Shown: piece by piece, positions 24,201 through 36,000 of the stretch
How the letters are laid out: each line of letters starts with the position of its first letter
Numbering within the stretch: position 1 is the first letter of the stretch
Source of the DNA: Aulostomus chinensis
Lineage: Eukaryota; Chordata; Actinopteri; Syngnathiformes; Aulostomidae
DNA: 64,000 nucleotides
Direction of reading: 5' to 3'
Assembly (NCBI GenBank): GCA_037954235.1
Contig: JBBMOA010000012.1
Coordinates: 15,407,144-15,471,143 of the forward strand
Notes under the pieces: model-generated
Database searches by the model: none
Told to the model about the DNA's origin: nothing
The model's input: the letters and a program-made list of their open reading frames with translations, nothing else
Made by a program: the position numbers and the translations under genes

Positions 24201-26862
24201 GAATATCAGGAGACCTTCAGTCAAAATGGTGTACAAGGGTCACCGCAACTCCAGGACAATGGTACGTTTTGAAGGCGTCGATGCACTCTTTGGGAGATGA
24301 AAGCACCTTTTCCTAATAAGTTCTTCCTGATAAGTAAAAACTTCCACTCTCTAGAAGAAGGCACAGGGATTTTACCATGTGATGACCTGACCATGTATGA
24401 CATTTGAATTCGAGGGCAACCCCCCCCCCCCCCCCCACAAAACCATTATGCAATGAACTAGCTGATGCTCACAAAAGAGGTAACTTTAAACTGTTATTGA
24501 CTAACTAGCAAATACCCAGTGAGGACTGTGATTCTGACATTTCACAGTCACCCGGGTCATGGTAACTTAGCACACAAAAAGTGTTTTTGCTCTCTGAGTG
24601 CTCACCAATCGCTTCCTTTAGATCTTTAAGATGTTTTGTTTTTTTTCCCTACTCCATCACTATTTTATGATTCCAGAATGCAGAAAGAGCCAGCTGCATA
24701 TATTTAGCTTGAAGCTAATGGTGACTGGCTGCTGAAAACAGAAAAACTCCTCCACAATTTCTGTACGCCAACTCTCCAGCACATCATCTTTGTGGTATAA
24801 TCTTTGTCTTCTTATCCAGCCATTTGCTCGGTAATCCACAAACACATGAGTTAAAAACAAACGATAACATTTGCAGTCCAGCACTACTGTGAATGAACGA
24901 GGAGCGTGACCAGCTGAACCAACTCGCTCGCATTTGGAAAGCAACACGCACTTCTTTGGGTGAGGTTTTGCTTAAGTACCCGGTTAGTGGTGACTTTCTG
25001 CAGTAACCTGGATTGTTAAAGGGACAAGAGCCAATATGTCAATAAGAACAGAAGGAATAGGTTTGTGTGAAAGAGTTAACTTTCTCAAAGGGAATTGCCA
25101 GCTTTGTGGCTTCACTTTTGAGATCCTGAGGGTCCCTCCACTTCTTTTATATCGCGTACTGCAACCGATGTAGAAGATTTGAACCTTATTTTCACAGCTG
25201 GATTCTTCCTGTTTGTGCGCTAATCAGCTGTTTACATGAACGCCTGTGTGCCAAAATCAGGGGGGATGTCGCTGTAGCAGGCAGGATTAAAGGAAGATCA
25301 TTAATGTAGTGATGCACCCACATGCTCGTTTTAATGTCAGACTTAACTAGATCTGCTTTCTCATCACAATATCGACTTGGTCAGGATAAACATATGCACA
25401 GATGTTTGGAACTGGAGCCCTACCTCTCGTTTCTAGATCAAGGAGTCGTGTTTCTGGGGCAACAACTTTGTGATGAGCGGTTCAGACTGTGGTCACATCT
25501 TCATCTGGGACAGACACACTGCAGAGCACCTCATGCTTCTGGAAGCCGACAACCACGTGGTCAACTGCCTGCAGCCTCACCCCTACGACCCCAGTGAGTC
25601 CCGCGGCGGCCTCACCCTGCAACTCCACGTTCCTCTACTACCATGTCTCCTACCGTGTTTGTTGTCTGCTCTGTTTCAGTCCTGGCCTCCTCAGGGATAG
25701 ACTATGACATCAAGATCTGGTCACCACTGGAGGAGTCCCCGTCTTTCAACAGAGTCCTCGCTGACGAGGTAGTGATAGACACATGTACAATGTCATACAT
25801 TTGGACTCGGTTACATCAGAAAGAGTGGAAATTCTATGTTATACACATCAAATACAGACACATTATTAATGACCTGGGAAAAAACAATCACAAGAATCTG
25901 GTTCAGGAAACATTTCACAATTATTTATTTACAGAATTAGTAAATATCTGGATGCTGTGCACAGTTCTGATCTCGTAAGAAGAGCTTTGGGTTTCAAAGA
26001 CCGCTAAGAACATTATCCCGACTACACAGGATTTCTTGTGCAGAACTGTTCTCCTGTGGCTCGCATGCTGAGCTGCTTTAGAACTCTACATACGTTTCCT
26101 AACAGTTTGCTTCTTCATCTTTTCAGGTAATAACTCGGAACGAGCTGATGCTCGAGGAGACGAGGAATACAATCACAGTTCCGGCTTCTTTCATGCTCCG
26201 AATGTTGGCCTCCCTCAATCACATCAGATCAGGTAAACACACTGTCAGATGGTTGGAATATTTACGTCAGCATCACTACGGGTTCCCAAAAGGCAGCTGG
26301 ATTTTTACATCAGATTTTGTATTCGTGCTGAAAATAAACTATAGCAAACAACGCTGAGACTTGCACCCCCCCCCCCCGATAATCTTGAAAAAACACACGA
26401 AAAAACACTAGGCTAAAGTTGTGCTATCAGCAAACCACAGCTTGGGTCCACAACTTCAGTGTCACCTCTACTAGCTCGACACTGCAGCGTGATGGAGTTC
26501 ATATTAGTTTTCGTTTAGCCTCTCGTTAGCAAGCGCCATTACTAAGATGCATAAAAATTCCCAAGTACAGTATTTATGGTTGTATTTTATGATGTAGAAC
26601 ACAATTTATAGTTTAACAAACATCTCAAACTAGCATGAAACCCAATCCTCATTCCCAGCATTTAACTGAGAACCAATTTAACAAAAAAAAAAAAAAGCAC
26701 TGAAACAAAATAATGTATTATTTCGGGGTTTTAGGACTCATTTCTATACGTCTCGTAAAGAGTTTCTCTTTCTGATTTAATATCCGCTTTTTCCATCTTT
26801 CAGATCGACTAGAGGGCGATCGCTCTGAAGGCTCAGGCCAGGAAAACGAGGATGAGCAGTAA
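5941..26862 (+). CDS. dcaf6: DDB1- and CUL4-associated factor 6 (complete, 20 coding exons)
   Basis: Dcaf6 (NRIP, IQWD1) is a substrate receptor of CUL4-DDB1 ubiquitin ligases and a calmodulin-binding coactivator of nuclear receptors. Exons: 5941-6028, 9872-9933, 11852-11944, 12259-12444, 12516-12629, 12759-12894, 13607-13818, 14923-15016, 15661-15780, 16178-16516, 16916-17080 (optional), 19322-19381 (optional), 21284-21482, 22284-22393, 22721-23045, 24123-24261, 25437-25593, 25680-25768, 26127-26232, 26804-26862. Phase is kept at every junction and the total is 950 codons plus stop. Residues 1-300 hold N-terminal WD40 repeats (SWNDTGEYILSGSDD, VRWFDLRMKTSC, VRIYDRRMLGTRATG). A Ser/Thr/Ala-rich linker fills about 370-740. 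An acidic DSDDDPILIP block precedes an IQ motif (ARIQELFRRRKER, about 772-784). Two C-terminal WD40 repeats (HIFIWDRHTAEHL, GIDYDIKIWSPLEE) and an acidic end follow. The ATG has A at -3. Confidence 0.97.
6029..9871 (+). other. dcaf6 intron 1
   Basis: AT-rich, 3.8 kb. Holds a (GT)18 microsatellite at 7202-7238, a G tract near 7639-7651 and a C/A homopolymer junction near 7723-7740. I see no exon or gene inside it. Confidence 0.8.
7202..7238. repeat. (GT)n microsatellite
   Basis: About 18 uninterrupted GT units in dcaf6 intron 1. Confidence 0.97.
9934..11851 (+). other. dcaf6 intron 2
   Basis: Holds a (GT)n tract at 9984-10020 and an A/T-rich stretch with T and C runs near 11210-11295. Nothing else is recognised. 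Confidence 0.8.
14487..14546. repeat. C tract and (CT)n microsatellite
   Basis: Ten C followed by an imperfect CT repeat in dcaf6 intron 7. Confidence 0.95.
16633..16730. repeat. Long (GT)n microsatellite upstream of an optional exon
   Basis: Nearly 100 bases of GT with a single GA interruption, in dcaf6 intron 10. It ends 185 bases before the optional exon at 16916 and would be transcribed as (UG)n. Confidence 0.97.
16916..17080 (+). CDS. dcaf6: dcaf6 optional exon, 55 codons
   Basis: The acceptor gtcag at 16911-16915 follows a C/T-rich tract, and the donor is acag|gttacc. The exon is 165 bases, a multiple of three, and enters and leaves in the same phase (1) as exon 10, so skipping keeps frame. 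The product begins EYGPHRLPISLVCRRLQRLL and ends in a basic/Ala-rich tail. If the alternative acceptor at 16917 were used, a stop would follow. Human DCAF6 is known to have longer and shorter isoforms in this linker. No transcript data are available to me, so inclusion is inferred. Confidence 0.65.
18140..18210. repeat. (CT)n microsatellite
   Basis: About 70 bases of CT repeat with a few CG/TG interruptions in a dcaf6 intron. Confidence 0.97.
19207..19241. repeat. (TTG)n microsatellite
   Basis: About 11 TTG units with one interruption in a dcaf6 intron. Confidence 0.95.
19322..19381 (+). CDS. dcaf6: dcaf6 optional exon, 20 codons
   Basis: Flanked by ttccag acceptor and g|gtgcgt donor. It is exactly 60 bases with phase 1 on both sides, so it can be skipped without a frameshift. 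It encodes SPSSVVNKQLGSMTLDEQQ. A 20-residue isoform difference is known for human DCAF6, which fits this exon, though I cannot check the human sequence here. Confidence 0.78.
20580..20650. repeat. (CT)n then (CA)n microsatellite
   Basis: An imperfect CT repeat passes into a CA repeat that ends where the 272-base inverted-repeat element begins. Confidence 0.95.
20654..20925. mobile_element. Inverted-repeat (MITE-like) element
   Basis: The left end (20654-20677) and the reverse complement of the right end (20902-20925) share TTGTACTT and TGAGGAC with a diverged middle, which makes imperfect 24-base terminal inverted repeats around 272 bases. The interior is rich in CCCTAA-like words (ACCCTAACC, ACCCTAAAC). 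No coding frame is present. CA repeats abut both ends. I cannot name the family. Confidence 0.6.
20928..20948. repeat. (CA)n microsatellite
   Basis: Ten CA units immediately outside the right end of the inverted-repeat element. Confidence 0.93.
21991..22004 (+). promoter_or_regulatory. CTCF core motif match
   Basis: CCAGCAGAGGGCAC fits the vertebrate CTCF core consensus CCASYAGRKGGCRS at all 14 positions. It lies in a dcaf6 intron. Motif only; binding is not shown. Confidence 0.5.
23046..25436 (+). other. dcaf6 introns flanking the IQ exon
   Basis: Non-coding except for exon 24123-24261. Two stretches (around 23490-23850 and 24740-24930) share the 15-base word GTAATCCACAAACAC and look like diverged copies of one dispersed repeat. 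A 17-base C tract lies at about 24421-24437. Confidence 0.7.
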
Positions 26863-27400
26863 CCCGGTGGCAGTTTGATTCGAAAGAAAAACCTTTTTCT
26901 TTTTGCTGCATAGCACTTGAAAACCTGAGATTTGTACAAGTACAGTGTAGAATACTTTATTTTTAGTGTCATTTCTAGCCCCCCTCCCCCGTGTTTTTTA
27001 AAGAGACTTTCTTACTGATGTTGCTGAGTGAGGACACCCGTGTGAATGCAATGACGTCAGTACATATTCTGTGTGAGAACAATGGCGGCTGGTGTGCGAG
27101 GATGTTAAAGTGCAATATTATTTTGTTAGAAGAGAGAGAGAGAGAGAGAGAGAGTGTGAGCTTCGATCAGTGTTAACATGTGACTTTTTTGAATTGATGA
27201 TACTAAAAGCTACGAGATGTGCTGCTCCAGTGTGTAAACAAGGTTACATGGAGAATGCTTTAATTTTGTTGTTGGAAAGCAAAAAAAAAAAAAAAGAAAC
27301 AAAGCTGTGGTTCTTCTGCCCAAATGGTTATGTCAATAAATTAATCTTTTACACAGTTTTGAAAAAAATAAAGCTCAATGGCATCTCACAGATGTCGAGT
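26863..27400 (+). other. dcaf6 3' UTR with two polyadenylation signals
   Basis: After the TAA at 26860-26862, canonical AATAAA hexamers occur at 27335-27340 and 27367-27372, about 480-510 bases downstream. A (GA)n tract lies at 27129-27154 and an A15 run near 27280. The cleavage site is inferred to be shortly after 27372. Confidence 0.7.
27129..27154. repeat. (GA)n microsatellite
   Basis: Thirteen GA units in the presumed dcaf6 3' UTR. Confidence 0.95.
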
Positions 27401-28172
27401 CTGGAATTTAAACCGTATTAACTGTACAACTGACCTCATCAACCCGTGAGTGAACTTCTTGAAGTAAACTTTCAGTAAGTCACATGATTCCTGCTGAGGT
27501 TCTGAAAACATGGAGTGTAAAGAAGTAAAAACAACATTCTCAGAGCAGTTTATGTAAAAGAACTTTTATAGAACCTTGATACAAGTATTATACTGTATAG
27601 TGAAACTCCAAAAGGTTACATCTTACAAAAGTACCATTCAAACATGATATGAAAACACGAGGTAAGACTGGCGCATTGACAATGTGCTCCGATTATTACA
27701 AATGTCCTCGAGTTACTTTGATGACTCCGCTAGTAAAGTGAGCTGCACCACTAAATATTTACTAAAATAGTGTTGCATCTCATTTAGATGTAACTTCTAT
27801 TTGGTCATATTTTCATTTATCGGTGTAATTACATTTATATTGGAACTCATAATCTGGAAATATTGATTGGAATCTCCGATTTTTTTCCTGAATCCACACT
27901 GCTGCCTTGCGTGATGGTAAACGCTGGGTGTACCTACTGGAAGAAATGCAGACACGTTTCATTTCCGTCAGAGTAAGCGGAGTTTTTTGGGAGTTCGATA
28001 TTTGTCGTACATTCTGTAAACACAGCATATATAGTGGTACCCAAAAGACTACAAAGATGGGACCATTCAGTCGCAGTAGTGGAGGCTTCCTACATGACTG
28101 CACTACCAGGAGAAGGACAGCGACACTGCTGGTGTTCTCTCACAACATAATGGAATGAATCATGTGCATCTT
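27400..28172. other. Convergent intergenic gap between dcaf6 and gpr161
   Basis: About 0.8 kb of unique-looking, AT-rich sequence between the two 3' ends. No gene or repeat is recognised. Confidence 0.7.
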
Positions 28173-28178
28173 TTTATT
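28173..28178 (-). terminator. gpr161: gpr161 polyadenylation signal
   Basis: AATAAA on the minus strand, about 155 bases past the gpr161 stop codon (28332-28330). Confidence 0.6.
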
Positions 28179-28329
28179 TCCTCATGATTCCAGTATGAAG
28201 TGTTGACAGAAATCTTCATAAACTGCACCAGAGCGCTACGAGCAGTCCCAGGAAGGTGGAATTTGCAGGTTGAGGTTTTGAAACTCTACCAATACATCAA
28301 TGGAGAGCTGTGAGCACAGGTGTAAGAGG

Positions 28330-31300
28330 TCAGGCTGGTTTGTCCTCCACGTCCTGCTCTTCTTCATCCCGGTCGTCCTTGACGATTCCTTCATCGATAC
28401 TCTCCAGCCTCAGTCTCTGACCGTCCAGGTACCTGGGTCGCGGCGCTGTCCTGGATGCGAACAACCCCCCAGGTAAACCCAAGTCGTCCCCAAACAGGGT
28501 GAGCTTGGCGTCGCTCTCTATTGCCTTGGCCAGGCAGGAGGCGAAGGTGTCCAGAGTCTTGTGTACCTCTGCATGGACCTGGACTGACGATGGGTTGGTG
28601 TTCTCAGCTGAGAAGGAGCATGAGGACGGATGTTAGACCCTCCTGACTGTTCACACAGCAGCTTAATCATTTCAACCCCCTCAGTGAGTCTCCTATCCTC
28701 TCCAAGAGTAAAGAGAGTGATGGATACCTTTGGAATGCTCCACCTGGTCTTCAAAGGTGACTGAGCTCCTCCTCTTCCCAGATGGATTCCCGTGATACTG
28801 TGGATGGGTGGAGCCATCTGTGGACAAGTTATCCAGCAGCATCACGTCTGTGCCTGTCAGGGAAATGTGGCAGACATTTACTCCAAGTGTATAGATAGGA
28901 ACCATCGTCAGACATTTCTCTCTATGACGCGTGACTTTACTGGTCCCACCCACACCATCCTGGTTAGAGAGCAGAGGAATGTGAGGTGGGCCGGAACAAA
29001 GTTGTAAGATTAAGATGCGGTGGAGTTCCTAAGACCATCAGCCTGCCAGCGAGACTCATACTCACGCTGTGTTTCACGTCATCCTTGGTTTATATTCAAG
29101 TTTAGATGGGACAGCACAAGCGTCGCATCCACTGGTTAATTAACGTTTGCAGAGAAAACAATGCAAAGAAACAATGATCCAATTTTTGGACCTGGACAGC
29201 AGCAAGTTAAGATACGCACACTAGCAGCTGACCAAGGTGTCACTGATGTTCCCTTGAGGTTTCATGGAGTTACTGGAATATTTAAAAGTGAAACTAGCTT
29301 TTGACTTGATTAACACAAATAGTTTTTGCATTGAAAATGTACAGAAACGTGAAAATATGCAAATACACCGGTGAAAAAATGGAGAGAGGTCTTGAAGAAT
29401 GAAGAGAAGCTGGCCGTGTTGCACCGGCTGTCCAGAGACGAAGACAAAGTTGCGCACATTTACGTGACATTGCACGGGGGAGTTCTAACTTCTCTTGTCC
29501 TTTTTAAAAGCACCTCTTTTCGAGATTATCTTGAGAAGTCCTATATTCACTCTGCTTGCTGTGTGCAACACTTACATGAGTCCTGAGTGAAACTGAAGCC
29601 AGTGTCTCCTGTGCTACTGCCTGGGGCCAAAAGGTGCCCTCCCCCCGCCAGCATGGCTGTCAGATGAGGTGACATGCCCAGGTCTGTTGAGGCACAAACA
29701 AATGTGATCAAAATACAACACATAAAACCACGACAATGCAGTATTGTCCTTCTTCACTGTTTCTCCAACCTGTGATTCTGTTGGAGATGCTGAAGAGGCG
29801 GGACGTCCTGTGACGCGTGGCGAATGACTCTCTGTAGTACCGGTCTCCAAAGCACATCCCCAGGAGCTCCTTCCTCACAGTCTTGTTCCATAGACCGTAG
29901 ATCAGCGGGTGACACACAGCGCTGCAGAAGGACAGCCACGCCACTAGAGTCTCCAGCCTGTGAGACACACTCCCTTGTCCAAACAGGGCCTCTGTACAAA
30001 CCACACAGACATACGGCCCCCAAGTCACGAGGAAAGTCCCGATCACCACTAGGATGGTGACAAAAGCCTTGCACTGACTCCCTGCATACACCAGGCTCCG
30101 CCGGCTTCCATTAGAGGAGGTGGAGGTGCTCGAGTTCTTACGCCCGTTCCTCTGTGCTCCAGTGCAGTCGTCCTGAGCCACCACGACTGTCCCGCAGTGC
30201 ACTTTACGTGCCTTTACACGGGCTACACGGAAAATGACTCCATAACAGGCCAGCATGATGAGGAGAGGAGGAAGGATACACCAGGCCACCCAGAAGGCCG
30301 TGTAGGCTGGTTCCCTGTGCCAGGATGCAACACACGTCCACTTGAAGCAGTCAAACTCAAAGGACGACCAGCCGAAGAGAGGGGGCAGGCAGCCCACCAG
30401 GGAGTGCAACCACACGTAGGCGATGGCGACCACCGCCCGGTTCCCTGTGATCTTCATGGGGTAGATCATCGGGTACAGCACAGCGTAATATCTGTTGGGA
30501 TGAGAGCCAGGAGACATCGTTCTCAGAAGAGCCTTTGGTTTGAAATAAGAGAACCTGCTCTTCCTTGAGTCACCTGCTGTTTTATATTCTACTTTTTCTT
30601 AATAGGCCTTCATCTCAATTAAAACAAGGGCTAACGGGACAGGAGTTCTGGGACAGACAATGAAATGATACTGACGACACTCCACATGCCCTCAGTCTGG
30701 AATAAGAACATTTTTCTGTAGTTCATAGAATGAACCCATGAATTTTTTTTTTTTCAACAAGAAGCATCGGCAAAAACACTGCCTGCATGGAATAAAGACT
30801 TTGATATATAAATTAATATAGAATTTAGAAAATATCCACTCAAAGACCTGTGGAGCAATGGTGTCTGTCTGATGCTCCTCACTTGAGCTGGGAAAATCTC
30901 CAGAAACTGCACGAAAACATCTGACATTATTCAAACACATCTTATTTATTTTAGTCGGGTTGAATGCAGACCTCATTTTTCATATTAATGAAGTGTTGCA
31001 TTTCTTTTTCTTTTTAAAAGAAATTCTGCTGAAGCTAAATTTATCACAGCGGAAAAACTGCATTTCTTCTTCCATGGACCTCGGTGGACACCTCCGCTCT
31101 TTAATTGAATGAAAGAGAAAGGGTTTGTTTCTTTTGAACCGTCTTTGGCCAGAATTACTTTGTCAAATACACAGATTTGTTTACTTTTAAATGTCTGGTT
31201 GGGTGTTGGATGTTTTGAACCACTGATCTTCCATCCATATCGTCAGCTACTTCTCATTATTTGAATAAAGAACACTATCACCTTAGTGAGGGTTAACTTC

Positions 31301-33033
31301 TGACAGAACCACCCATCAAAGCTTCGGAAATAAAAGGCATTTTATTCTATTAGTTTGCTGTGTTTTCTATCAGACCTTTGACCCTTGAAGTGAACAAACA
31401 GCATACATGTGGCGTGTGTCGAGAAAACACGAGCGATGCATCAACTGGAGACCATTGTGAGAACATGACATCACCGTTCAAGGCTACGGACGTCACATAC
31501 AGACAATGTGTTCATTTCAATAGGCGCCCACTCCTCCGCAGCTACGCACTGCGTCAAACACACACAAGTGGATGCAAAGAACCATGACCACAATTTGATG
31601 CTGCTGGCTGACGAGCTGTTTCACAGGTTTGCTGTTTAACTCAGGAGCTCATTATAAGATTCCGTTGAAACCACCAATACCACCACATGAAGGCGGTGGA
31701 TTCTACTTTAAAAGAATAGCCTGGAGTTCAGAGAGCTGAGCTTACTTAGTCTCTCCCTGGGAGGGGAAGTGATGGAACTGTCATGACCTTTCCTTCGTGA
31801 CTGAGACAACAGCCAGCAGCTGTTAGCTTGCATGTAGCACTACATGTAAGACACACCAATCTGCTGATCTGTCTCACCACAACACTCCGAACAAAACCTC
31901 CCGAGTGATACTTAACCCAAGAAGAATCCCAGACTATCTTTTTGTGACGACGCATTTCTGACACATTTGCCATCTTGAGGCTAACAACAGCTAAACTTTC
32001 CAAAGTCCGTCTGTTCTCAACCCCTGCTGCATTCACAATCATCAGCACAACACTTGGACATGAACTACAAACTCACAAACTACAATTCTTGGTTTAGCAC
32101 AACCATGAATGATTGTGACCTGCTTAAACATTTAGTTGAATTTGTTCACATTGTGAGGTTGTTAGTATTCAAATCTAGGAACTTCTAGTAGCTTTGGTAA
32201 GTTACAAATATGTGGTCGGTGTTTTCTGACTTCTGAACATGGAGCAGACTCAGGCCCACTGGACATTTACTTTGACTGGTCAAGGGGAAAGAGAGCAGGA
32301 AATCAGGTGCAGAGACAAAGATGGAAAAGGAAAAGGGACAGAAACAGACAAGGATGGAAAAGGGAAAGGGACAGAAACAGAAACAGACAAGGACAGAGGG
32401 ACAGACGGAAGGGGGAGAGGATGACAGAGAGAGATGGGAAACATGAAGATGACAAACAGAAAGACAGACAGACAGAGAGAGACAGAGGGACAGGGGAGAG
32501 CGAGAACAACAACAGAAACAATTTTTGCTTCCATTTCTGTATGTGAAGAAGAGCAAACTGTCTCTGCCACAGTGGGCAGATGTGAGCGAATTAACAATCT
32601 CACTGAAGTCTGAACAAGAAAGCCAATGTTCTGCTTTTAAACAGAACTAGGGCTACTAGCCCTGCGCTCGGACTACAGCCAGCCCTCACCTGTCAATGGC
32701 GATGGCTCCCAGGGTGAGCATGCTGGCCGAGCTGATGAGCAGGTAGAGCAAGGCGGTGAAGTTGCACCACACCACCCCAAACACCCACTCCCGCTTTGCT
32801 GAGCTGACGGCCACAAACGGCAGCACCAGCACAGACAGCAGCAGGTTGGACAGGGTCAGGCTGAACACAAACTTGTTGCTGGGCGTGAGCAGATAAGGCC
32901 GGCGATAAAGGGTGGCCACAATCAGGAGGTTCCCCAGGCAGGCCAGCAGGGTTATGGTCACAATGGAGACTGACTCCAGAGCTGCCAGACCCGGAACATT
33001 CCCCACCACGGTGCAGTTCCTACTGGTGTTCAT
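28330..33033 (-). CDS. gpr161: G-protein coupled receptor 161 (complete, five coding exons)
   Basis: Gpr161 is an orphan class A receptor of the primary cilium that raises cAMP and represses Hedgehog signalling. Coding exons in order on minus: 33033-32690, 30491-29770, 29683-29576, 28853-28728, 28607-28330; phases join and give 525 residues, close to the human 529. Exon 1 carries an N-glycosylation site (NCT), TM1-TM3 and IDR; exon 2 starts at YYAVLYP, giving a DRY-like IDRYYA. Intracellular loop 3 has VKARK, the motif reported for Tulp3-dependent entry into cilia. TM7 has CHPLIYGLWN. The tail has KRRSSVTFED, a PKA-type site, and an amphipathic helix HAEVHKTLDTFASCLAKAIE matching the region reported to anchor PKA RI subunits. 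The start at 33033 matches the family N-terminus; an in-frame ATG at 33114 would add 27 residues. It is convergent with dcaf6. Confidence 0.97.
30492..32689 (-). other. gpr161 intron 1
   Basis: 2.2 kb. Holds a purine-rich minisatellite-like tract at 32320-32500. No other feature is recognised. Confidence 0.8.
32320..32500. repeat. Purine-rich imperfect tandem repeat
   Basis: Units built from GGAAAAGGGA and CAGAAACAGACAAGGA repeat two to three times between 32320 and 32400 and decay into GACAGA repeats up to about 32500. The plus strand is almost wholly purine plus C. Confidence 0.85.
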
Positions 33034-36000
33034 GGTGAGAGGCTGGGCCACTGGACAGGTGAAGGAATGGTATGAGCCTGGTGCAGAGGAGGATGACACA
33101 TGAACGACTGACATCAGCACTCGTGTGTTTGCATACAAGGCTCTACACTGTTGATACACTTCAAGTAAAACCTGGATCATTTTAGATTTTTTTTTTTTTT
33201 GCATCCCACGAAGCTCTTACCTCACTGATTTCCACATGACATAACAATCAAACCGAATATAAAAAAATTGTTTCCGTGTCTCTTATCCCAATGGATATTA
33301 CGTCTGCTTTACTGGTTTATTTAATAAGTTGGCTTTCAGGATAAATAATAGCATCCATCTCATGATAAATCAATCAAATACTTATAACATATATATTTAA
33401 TGTTATGGAAAATAATATCATCAGTGACTTCTTCCATCTGTGCGCTCTGTTTGCCAAAAAAGCTTAAAACGACATTTAAGCAGGTCTGAACATTTGTTGG
33501 CTAAAACCACAAAGATGTGAAATGATATTTCGACAATGAGCTTAAAGGTTTAATAACAAGAGAGTTGCAAATGAACATCTTTTAGACTGATCAAACAAAT
33601 AAGTGAACAGGTTTATGTTAATCTTTCAATGTAGTTTCAGTCCTGTTGATGTTATGTTTGGTTTGAGAAAACTGTCCCGTCATCACCAAACAATAAAACA
33701 ACTGAAAAATTAACATTAACACAGACTAGGTGTTGATGAATAACTTAAGTTTTGACAGTTTGCTGGGGGGTCTTTTGATATTGCACAGAGATCAGTGGAG
33801 GCCAGCTGCTGCCGGAGACAGAACCCTAGGAAGGGGCTTCTGTGGATTATCTCAACAGGTACATCTGCTGATTGTCAAGACATCAGCTGTCCATCAGGGC
33901 CTCCATCAGAATTAGAAGCACTGACATTCGTCCAGATCACAATCAGGAGATAAATAGTATAAAATCTATAACATTTATCTGACAGCTGAAGTAACAATGC
34001 AGATAAAGTTTGACGTACTTAAACTGTGGAATGATTTGATTACCAAGCAGGGCGAATAGCTGTTAAAAGCGGCTGCCAGCTGAGTTACACAAGTAGATCA
34101 AAACATTGTAATCATCACAATCATAATGAACATTTAAATGATTATAGCACTGTCATCAAATATCGTACAACGTTGTGTAGATACTTTCATTTAGGTAAAA
34201 GGTATTAAACAGGTATTTTTGACATACTTCAATGAGAACGTTGTACAAAACTTGGACGTATTCAAGATTAAACTTCTCGCCCGGCGTTGGGAGTTGGTAT
34301 GTTAGCTAACGTTCGTCGGAGTGATGGTAGCGGTCTGACCTTTAACTTTAGCCCCGTTAGTTGCCATGAATTAGCAGCTTATTAGTTGACCTCACACCGG
34401 GTCGTTTCCGACACAAGTGACCAGACTGAGACAGTGAAAACGCTAACAATGGTTAAGTTTAACTCCAAGTGTACGTAAACTATCCAAACAGCAGAAAAAC
34501 AAAACAAAACAAAATGGTTATCTTTCTACAAATTTGGACCCGGTCAACTACTCGCTAATGTTACTTCCAGCTCGCTAGCATCGCCTCCCAACTGCTAACT
34601 CAACTAGCTAGTTAGCCTAATTTAGTTCAGAAACTTTCTCCCCATTGTCCCCCTGAAACATCCTTCTCTACCTGCTTTGCTTCGCCGATGTGCCTGCACA
34701 TTTTCTCCTCCGTAACAACCCGCCGTCCATCCTATTCGTTCGTTTCCACATAACAAGTCATTAAGTAGTTGACAGCCCAGACCGAAATAATCTAAAACCC
34801 CCACGACATCTTCCAGCAACTCAAGAACGTTTGTCCCTTCTCAGCCGAAACACAAACAACCAGCTGCGGCTGCAATGGCGTCCTCCTCCCACCTCGACTA
34901 CCTCCCTCTCCCAGCAGACAGTGTGGGTGGTCGTCAAAAACGTTTCTGAATCGCCATCGCTGTCCTACAGGCTGCTTCTTAGTGCTTAACGTGTTTCCTA
35001 CTAGTTATACTTATTCAACTAAAAGACACCGTAAAAGCTGTTGAAGATTAAAATGACATTTTATTCAGCTTTGAGTGTTTCAGCTAGTTAACTAAATGTG
35101 CTCCTCTCAGTCTGTCGTCGTAAGAATGTGGATGTAATTACTGAGAGTATCGTGGTTTTAATGAATGAAAAATTCCGTCGCATCATTTTTAATCCGGCCG
35201 GACCACCCAGGTAGATCAAAGCTTCCCGCATTTTTACGTCACCAGCTCTTACCCAATCAGCGAGCTCGGGCGTTGCTCATTGTGTCCACAAGAGGCCGCA
35301 CTTTCCTTCGAAGTCTGAAGCATGTGGAACGCAACAAGTTAGAAGATTGAATAATGTGAATGGTAAAATAATATTTCTATAGAACTACACTCGCCTATTG
35401 ATAATGGTTACAGGCACATAACAACTAACCAGCTTCTCATTCAAAACGAACTGTGTGTCCAAATTAACAAAGCTAAAAAATAAGGAAAGCTACATGATGT
35501 CCATCTAGACTCTCATTAATGTGTTTATCTCTTCTCAAATTGCATGTTGAATGGTAGATCGTAGATATGTTGTAGCCCATCTTTAGCCCAGTTGTTCAAC
35601 GAAATTCAAATTTCATATTTTTTTCCCATAATTTTTAAGCATCTTTAACATGATATGGAAACACAGTAACCAAACATTGAATGTGATGATATATTTTTCC
35701 ATAACACTGAACAGGATTTAAGATTTTTATTTATAAATGATTCTAAATCATAAAACACCATGACTGCATTCAAGAAAAATAGTCTGCAGTCAGGCAAATA
35801 CAAACTGCATTTTATTTTTCATAAATAAGCTAAAACATCGATACAAAAAAACAGCATGGAGGGAGGAGTGTGGTGTAAACTAAGCAGTTGACAGTGAATG
35901 AAGAGGCTTGGAGCAACATTGGAAATAATGTTTTTAATAAATTTCTTGTTTTCAGGAACAAAGATTTTTCCACTCCAACCTTCTGCTCGCTGTAACTGTT

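Noticed and set aside
24017..24316. 99-codon frame overlapping the dcaf6 IQ exon
   Set aside because: Wrong frame; the real exon 24123-24261 reads ARIQELFRRRKER in phase with its neighbours.
29371..29586. 71-codon plus-strand frame (MKKWREVLKNEEKL…)
   Set aside because: It lies antisense in a gpr161 intron and overlaps the next exon edge. I see no known domain, and its length is within chance expectation.
32185..32603. Ser/Leu-Cys-rich minus frames and Lys/Arg-rich plus frame
   Set aside because: Both are translations of the purine-rich tandem repeat in gpr161 intron 1.
34874..34950. Small plus-strand frame MASSSHLDYLPLPADSVGG near the gpr161 upstream region
   Set aside because: Only about 24 codons, no donor that continues a frame, and no known protein.
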